Shown in pieces: positions 58,020 through 64,000 of a DNA stretch of 64,000 nucleotides. The number at the start of each line of letters is the position of its first letter. The stretch's first letter is position 1. Source of the DNA: Cavia porcellus (lineage: Eukaryota > Chordata > Mammalia > Rodentia > Caviidae). Where the stretch lies: positions 35,911,519 through 35,975,518 of the forward strand of contig NW_026947485.1 in the NCBI RefSeq assembly GCF_034190915.1, written 5' to 3'. The position numbers and the translations under genes were made by a program. The notes beneath the pieces are model-generated. The model did not search any database. It saw only the letters and a program-made list of their open reading frames with translations, and was not told where the DNA came from.

Positions 58020-58630
58020 AGTAAGAAACTTGTGGTAAAGTATGCATGAAATTAAGTTTCCCAACTTAGCCATTATTAAGTGTATAGCTCAATAGTGTTA
58101 AAGGCATTCACGTTACTGTGCAGTCATCGGCACCATTTATCTCTAGAAGTCTTTTCATCTTGAAAAACTGACACTCCATGTTTACTTGAAAAACAGCTCC
58201 TCACACCACCTATCCCTTGCCCTGGAAACCACCATCGTACTTTCTGTTTCTATATATTTGCTCTAGGTACCTCATATAAGTGGAATCAGACAGTATCTGT
58301 TCTTTTGTCTCGCTCATCTCACTTAGCATTTTGTCCCCAAGGTTCATCCATGCTGTAGCTGATGTCAAAGTTTACTCCCTTGTAAAGCTGAATAATGGTC
58401 TAGTACATGCGCTTTTTGTTTATCCATTTGGATCACGTCCGAATTTTGACTACTGTGAATAATGCTGCTGTGAACACGTATCTGTGTGAGACTCCATTTC
58501 AGCTCTGTTGGATATATAACCAAAGTGATATTGCTCGATCTTACAGGGATTCTATTTTTAACCTCTTGAGGAAACACCATACTGATTTCCATGGTGGCTA
58601 CACCTTTTTATAATCCCATCAACACCACTG
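58020..58630 (-). mobile_element. L1M 3' half fragment, minus strand
   Basis: The plus strand is L1 complement: 'aacttagccattattaagtgtatagctcaatagtgttaaaggcattcac', 'ccctggaaaccaccatcgtactttctgtttctat', 'cgctcatctcacttagcattttgtccccaaggttcatccatgctgtagc', 'gaataatgctgctgtgaacac' and 'catactgatttccatggtggctacacc'. Confidence 0.88.
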
Positions 58631-61600
58631 CAAACTTCTTATGATATACCTGGAAGCTCCAGGGATACCACAGGAGACAAAGAAGTAGAATGAGTTATGG
58701 CCTCACTGGGCACATAATTCAACTCGAAGCCACACCAGAGGTGTGGGAGGTAGGACCCCTCAGCCTACTGTAGATCACAATGACTTGTGTTCATTTTCAT
58801 CTTCACAGCCTTGGGTTTAAATACAAAGATCTTGCTTCAATATCCACTTAAGAAAAATTTTAAAAAATTGAACAAGCATTTTGAGCTATAAGTTGCGCAC
58901 AAGGCTAATTGTTTCACACTCATTCATATTCGTATTCATATTATTATTATTGAAAATTTAAAAATATGCTATTTAATAGGACTTTTTTTCTGAGGACCTC
59001 AGTATGTTACAAGGACTATTTGCTATCCCTTTTATGAGGCTATCTTGACGTTAGAAGAACTTACATTTCTAATTTATGGTTCTATAACTAATTGATACAG
59101 TGAACACTCACCAAGGGATCCTTTCAAATTCTTTTCCTCTGGAAACTTTATGCCCCACCTAGGTCATGCTTTTGCTCTTTTCTGGTCTCTCTGTCTCTCT
59201 CATTTACTAAAAGATTGATTACTGATCCACATCAAACTAATCAGATTCTTCTGAAGACTTGGGGTTGTGTTTAGGGCATAGGTCAGTCAAATAGCCCCAA
59301 ACTGTCCACTGTCTGCCTGTTTCTATGGATAAAGTTTACTGGAACACAGCCACATGCCTTCTCATTTACATAGTGGCCATACTGCTTTTGAGAAACAATG
59401 GTAAAGTAGTGTAGCTGCACTGGGAACTGCATTGCCAACACAGCTGAAAATGTTTTCTATCTGGCCTTTATAGAAGTCTCCCAATCCTTGGACTAAGGGA
59501 AAGTCAGTCTGCAAATGGCTAGACCAGTGTCTTCAACCCTAAATCTGAGGGGTAGGCACACTGTGTCTTGTAGAATAAACAAAAAGTCAATCTTCAGGAA
59601 GATAGAAAACAAGCACAGGGGAAGGAGGAAGGTGAGGGCTAGAAGACAAATGTCCATGGCCGCTGAGGCCTCAGTCCTTCTCTGCACTGATGGGTGTCAC
59701 AGGTTGCTATCAGGCCCTTTTGACAAAATCACCTTGCAGGCAGCTCACATCCAGCCTCTGTTTTTGACGACTGGAGTCCCAAGCAGCACTCTGGAAAAGT
59801 CCTGCACCTCTTGTGACTCACAAAGCCATGGTGGAGGAACACATCAAATCCCAGTCCAGAATCCAGCCTCCCCCTCCCTGTCTTCTGAACTGGTGGGTCT
59901 CTTGACACCACCAGAGGAAACAGGTGTGCACAAAGGTGACAGCTGAGCTGACACAGAGAAAAAGTTGTCCAGGATCAGAGCCCTAGGGCACGGCCTCTTG
60001 CTCTTGACTGGCAGCCTGTGTGTCCTCTCCGCAGGAGCTGAGGTGGCCTCCAGCCCTCTGTGCTCCTGCAGCCGCAGTGAAGGAAGTGTCGGGAGCTGCC
60101 AACCCTGGCTTTTCAACCCTTGGATCTTTTGAAACAGCTCTCTCAAGTCCACCTTGAATTTCCTAGTAACTTTTTCATAAATATAGACTCATTGTAATCT
60201 TTATTCTAAACCTATACACAAACTATTAAAGTCAAATATAAGTGACATGTAGCAAGATACTATTTGTAGTCTGAATTCATGGTAAAATTAAAACAAAATT
60301 CAGTGAGAACATCTGGTTTGAGATGGTACGTGGAGCACACGTGTTGTCCTTTATCACCTCTGCAATGTCCAGCATGGCAGAGAGACTGGGAAGCAGGATT
60401 ACCACACTGCAGGAAGGCCTTTTTGGAAGACAGAACAAATGGATTTTTGATATAGGTATTAGTTGTGTTGCCAGTTGGCCTAGGGTTCTTTTGCTCGATT
60501 CATATGAAAATCAGAATTGGCAAAGTGCAGCTCTGCTGTCAGTCCTGATGTCACAAGATGACACTGGATAATGCTGGATTCCAGCAGATGACACAGCCAT
60601 CTGGTGGTCACTGCTGCCACCAGCCTCCATTGTCTGGTGCTGAGTTGTGGCAGACTCAGTAGGTCAACTCTACCAGGTGCTGCTCTCTGCTGCTGACCTT
60701 TGTTGGCTGCTGGTATCTGGGGCTTTTCAGTGCTGACATCCCCTTATGTTCATTGTTCTTTCTTTTGAACTGACCACTCTATCTATACTACTCAACGTAA
60801 GCATCTCGAACAGATTTATGGGACTTTTGATGCTCCTACTACCCAAGAAATAAATCACAAGCAGGTTTACAGAACCACCAAAGCAAGTCTTTATTTTATG
60901 CTATAGCACAGAAGAATCAGTACACTGGAAAGACCTTCCCTAGACTAACTTGAGAAGTGGCCATGGTGGGCTCCTTATAGAAAAGCTGCAGGCTTGTGCT
61001 TGGTCCAACTAGAGGCCCGTGATGGGTACAAGGCTCCTTGATGGCCTCAGCTGTCATGGCAACCATCCAGTTAAAGGGTGAGGTTGAAACCAAGGAGTCT
61101 TCTTGAAGGCTTGCTGTGGGATTTGGAGATGTTAACAGTGGGCCATATCCCTCCATCAGGGCACCCCTCCTTTTTCAAAAAGGCAACTGTATCATCTCAA
61201 CTGGCAGGCATGGTGGTGGGGGGAATGCACTAGTACTTATGCCACATCCATGTCGGAGTGCAGGAGAATGGCAGCTAGATAGAGAAAACACCAAAGCAAG
61301 TTGTCCCAGTCTGTTGGGAGGGTGGGCAAGAAGGAGAAAAGGGAAGTAAAGGGCAAGGGCATTTCTTGTCTATCAAGTTAAACAAAATGCAACCTGGAAT
61401 AACAAAGGAGTGCAGTTGGTGTGGGAAGCAAGAGCCTTGTCAGACAGTAAAGAGGCTTCTGGCCCCAGAATTGTAGGTACTGGGCAAGATAGGGGTGAAA
61501 AATGAAGCCCACAAGAGGAGGAATGCTTTGGGCTTGGGAAGGACCATTTTGGTACTGATAACCAAGACAAAATATAAATGGTATATCTCTAAATTTAAAG

Positions 61601-61829
61601 CTGCCCTCTGGGGAAGGTTAAGGGTTTAATGTCACAGAATAAAGCCCTCCACCTTCTGGCCTTTGGAACATCCTTGGCTGTCAAGTTAGGGGTTTACAAA
61701 TCCTCCTTAAAGCCAAACTGCCTGGATGTAACAATGCCACATCCCACAGATACTGCCTAACCAGAATTTCAGGGAAGAACATTGGTAATTAAAAAAAAGA
61801 AAGAAAGAAAGGATCTTTTAGTTTTCACT
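58631..61829. other. Noncoding stretch, possible LTR remnant
   Basis: Mostly unique sequence. 60840-61780 may be an old retroviral-type repeat on the minus strand: an AATAAAG poly(A)-like complement (gcaagtctttattttatgc) lies at about 60883, and a fragment accaccaaagcaagt / acaccaaagcaagt recurs at 60870 and 61291. I cannot name it. The 143-codon frame at 59515-59946 is overlapped by a minus-strand frame and lacks domains. Confidence 0.35.
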
Positions 61830-63480
61830 GTAGTGCAGGAAAAACTGCATCAACTTTTTTTTTAAACTATGAAGGAACAAGAAGATCTCAAGTATTAGAG
61901 AAGACCCAGAAAGTTCAAAGTCAGACTGAGATGAACAGACTGACCCCGACTGGAAACTAAGTTAACTCAAAACAATGAATATAATTTTATTTATACAGTC
62001 AAACTCCAGAGTATACTGCATTCATAAACAAGAATAAGATGTAATTAAAAAGGAACAGAGAGAAGAGAAAGTTCTCAGTGATTAAAAATATTAATGAAAT
62101 AAAAACTTCAAAACAAGCTTGGGATATAAAGTCAAGGGAATATTTCAGAATGTAGAACAGAAATACAAAATGGAGAGAAGGTGAGACATGGGAACTCATC
62201 CTTCAGTAAAGCATAAAAAAGAATCTTAGGAAAGGAAAATGGAAAAAGAAGTTCAAATTAGGAAAGAAAGAGTAGAAAAAAATTTCAGGATTGAAGAAAA
62301 ACTTTAAAGAATCGAGAATATCCAATATAGTAAACATAAGAAAGGAAATCAAAGAAAAATCCGGCATTAGACATGTTTCTGAAAAAATTCTAGAGATCAA
62401 GGGTGATTGGTAGATCCTTATGTCTTCCGGAGAGATAAAACGAGTCATCTCAAAGGGATGAAAAATTCAAACTGGCAACTGACTTTTGATCTGTAAGCTT
62501 CAGTGCTAGGAGGCAATACAATTGTGTTCTTGAAGTTCCAAGAAAACAGGGCCTCACTGTAATATTTTTTCTTTTTTGCACAACTCAGTTGTCCTGCGCA
62601 AACTAATTACAATTTAATTTCCATAGAACTGTTCTTAGGGAGTATTTCAGGGTATATCCCAGCAACATGGGAACATAAACAAGGAAAGAAAAGGAATCTT
62701 TGAGATAAACAGTTCCAGGCAGGAGAACAGTTAAAGGGATCCCAGATCCCAAGCATAGAGGAGGCCTTTCCAGGCTGGCCCAGATGAAGGAAGTGTTCTC
62801 TAGGTGACACTGAGGAAAAGGGTAACGCTGTGCTAAGTAATATCTTGCAGAGGATGGGAAATCCTAGAAATATAAAAAAATATCCATTATTCAAGGGAAA
62901 ATGAATTTAGAAATGCCTAGAAAAATAAAACTCTGTACCAGAAAATCACCAAAGCACAATGTATCATGGTTTTAGGGAACTGGTATACTATTCAAAATAG
63001 AATTCTCTGAGCTTTATTCTGGGGTCATTCTTCTTTTACGGAACTAGGAACAGTAACTTATAAAAAGGGAGCTGATAGTCTAACTCTACTGCCTGTTGAG
63101 CAGCAAGCAGTACGTATATATATGGTCATCACGTACACTTTTAAACATTTAAAGTTATGGAACCTTAGTGGAGTGGTATTCGTAAAAATTAGCCTTGTGG
63201 ATTTCATGTAAAATTTCTCTGAGAGTGAGTTGAAGATGGGCGGGAGAAGGAAGGGCAGGGGCATAAATATTTTCATCTTACATGGAGAGAATCAAAACAC
63301 TGCCTGAAGTTGATGGAATAGTAAATGGAGATACAGTATGTATGTTATTTAATGTTATGAAGTACATCTATAAAAGATAATATGAAGCCATAAACACTGA
63401 GCTAGATGTAAAGAAGGGCAATTTTAATGTTTATATTTTACAGAGATAGTCAATGAATATTGTTCAAAGTTTTAAGCCAA
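61830..63480 (+). mobile_element. Ancient HAL1/L1-like half-LINE fossil
   Basis: A purine-rich plus strand with segments I associate with old HAL1: 'aaaaactttaaagaatcgagaatatccaatatagtaaacataagaaagg', 'atgtttctgaaaaaattctagagatcaagggtgattgg', 'tcatctcaaagggatgaaaaattcaaactggcaactgacttttgatctgtaagcttcagtgctaggaggcaatacaa' and 'tcttgaagttccaagaaaacag'. All frames are broken. Both the family and the ends are uncertain; an L1M relative is the alternative. Confidence 0.5.
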
Positions 63481-64000
63481 GAAATGGAGCTGTAAATATG
63501 ATTTAGATTACACTAATAACCACCAACAGGGCACTTCCCTCCTGGTTGCTAGGCCCTTGTTGCATAGGGTTCTGTTGTGGTCTACAGGATCCTGGTAACA
63601 GAGGCTGGGCTGGCGTTTGGAGTGCCTGCTGCCTGCCACCCTCCTGGTCCTGGAGCAGCTACACAGTGCTCTGCAGTTGACATCTGAATGCTTGAGTTCA
63701 TGCCCAGAGTTTCCTCAGGAGCTCCTGGTCTGTGTGCAGGGTTGTGGTAGTGTTTACAGGAAAGAGTCAGCTTACCTTGGGGAGGAGCAGAGGGGTGAGC
63801 CAAAAGCTGTGCTGCCCAGTTAGCCTTAAAAAGTCAGTGAGATTACTGTGGCACAAGCCTGTGCTGGCCTGAGTCCCCTCTGGTGGAGGTCAGTCCTTAG
63901 TGGTTGCAGATCCTGTGTTGGGCAGCCCTTAATGCAACTCAGACAAAGCCTTCACTTGAGAACTGAGCAGACTTTCTCAGAAAAGGACTGAAATGCCACC
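63481..64000. other. Noncoding end of window
   Basis: Unique sequence; overlapping opposite-strand frames at 63582-63823 are probably chance. Nothing recognised. Confidence 0.4.

Noticed and set aside
59515..59946. 143-codon plus-strand frame
   Set aside because: Two minus-strand frames overlap it, the composition is low-information, and there are no splice signals at its ends.
1..64000. Prokaryotic-type systems (CRISPR, operons, phage, IS elements)
   Set aside because: No regularly spaced repeats, no operon-like coding density, and abundant mammalian SINE/LINE/LTR content.

Overview
This is a vertebrate nuclear window, and specifically a rodent one. It is AT-rich, has no operon-like organisation, and its open frames are mostly chance stops-free runs. 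It is filled with mammalian interspersed repeats. The SINEs are B1/7SL-type monomers with the rodent internal duplication, tRNA-like ID elements, and fused B1+ID composites. Their mix, and the absence of B2 or mouse-type B4 copies that I can recognise, points to a non-murid rodent of the squirrel or beaver/pocket-gopher side. Castor-like is only a guess. The older layer is pan-mammalian: MIR, L2 with a readable reverse-transcriptase fossil, L1M, MaLR LTRs, and an MER2-type Tigger transposon.

The only convincing complete protein-coding sequence is in a young retrotransposon at 35160-38311. It has a CpG-rich 5'UTR, one intact 350-residue L1-type ORF1 protein, no endonuclease/reverse-transcriptase ORF2, a long T-rich 3'UTR and an A-rich tail. 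Exact 15-bp target-site duplications flank it at a TT|AAAA site. That is the architecture of a half-LINE (HAL1-type) element, which must borrow the L1 machinery. A second, 5'-truncated copy of the same 3'UTR lies at about 52863-53640 with its own 11-bp duplication, so this is a mobile family. A degraded, apparently much older HAL1/L1-like element lies at about 61830-63480.

Layout: 1-7790 is mostly unique noncoding DNA with a B1 and a MIR. 7794-9850 is a MaLR element with both LTRs and internal sequence, on the minus strand. 10030-11450 is an L2 on the minus strand. 12520-15280 is an LTR plus nested L1M/SINE cluster. 15950-16150 is a small CpG cluster that could be a promoter or first exon. 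17035-21660 holds old LTR and L1 pieces around an exon-like block at 20089-20185. 21660-34900 is mostly unique, with a striking 48-bp exact direct repeat at 29308 and 29654. 34906-41570 is the half-LINE inside an L2, then an LTR, a B1 and an old L1 5' region. 42715-48000 is mixed LTR, MIR, L1M and SINE. 48060-52850 is unique, with a (GAT)n tract, an AT-rich candidate regulatory block and an exon-like block at 51537-51590. 52850-64000 is the second half-LINE copy, a SINE-split LTR, an MER2, an ID, an L1M and the ancient half-LINE.

No host gene could be named. Three blocks have good splice signals and could be exons of a coding gene or a lncRNA, but none is proven.
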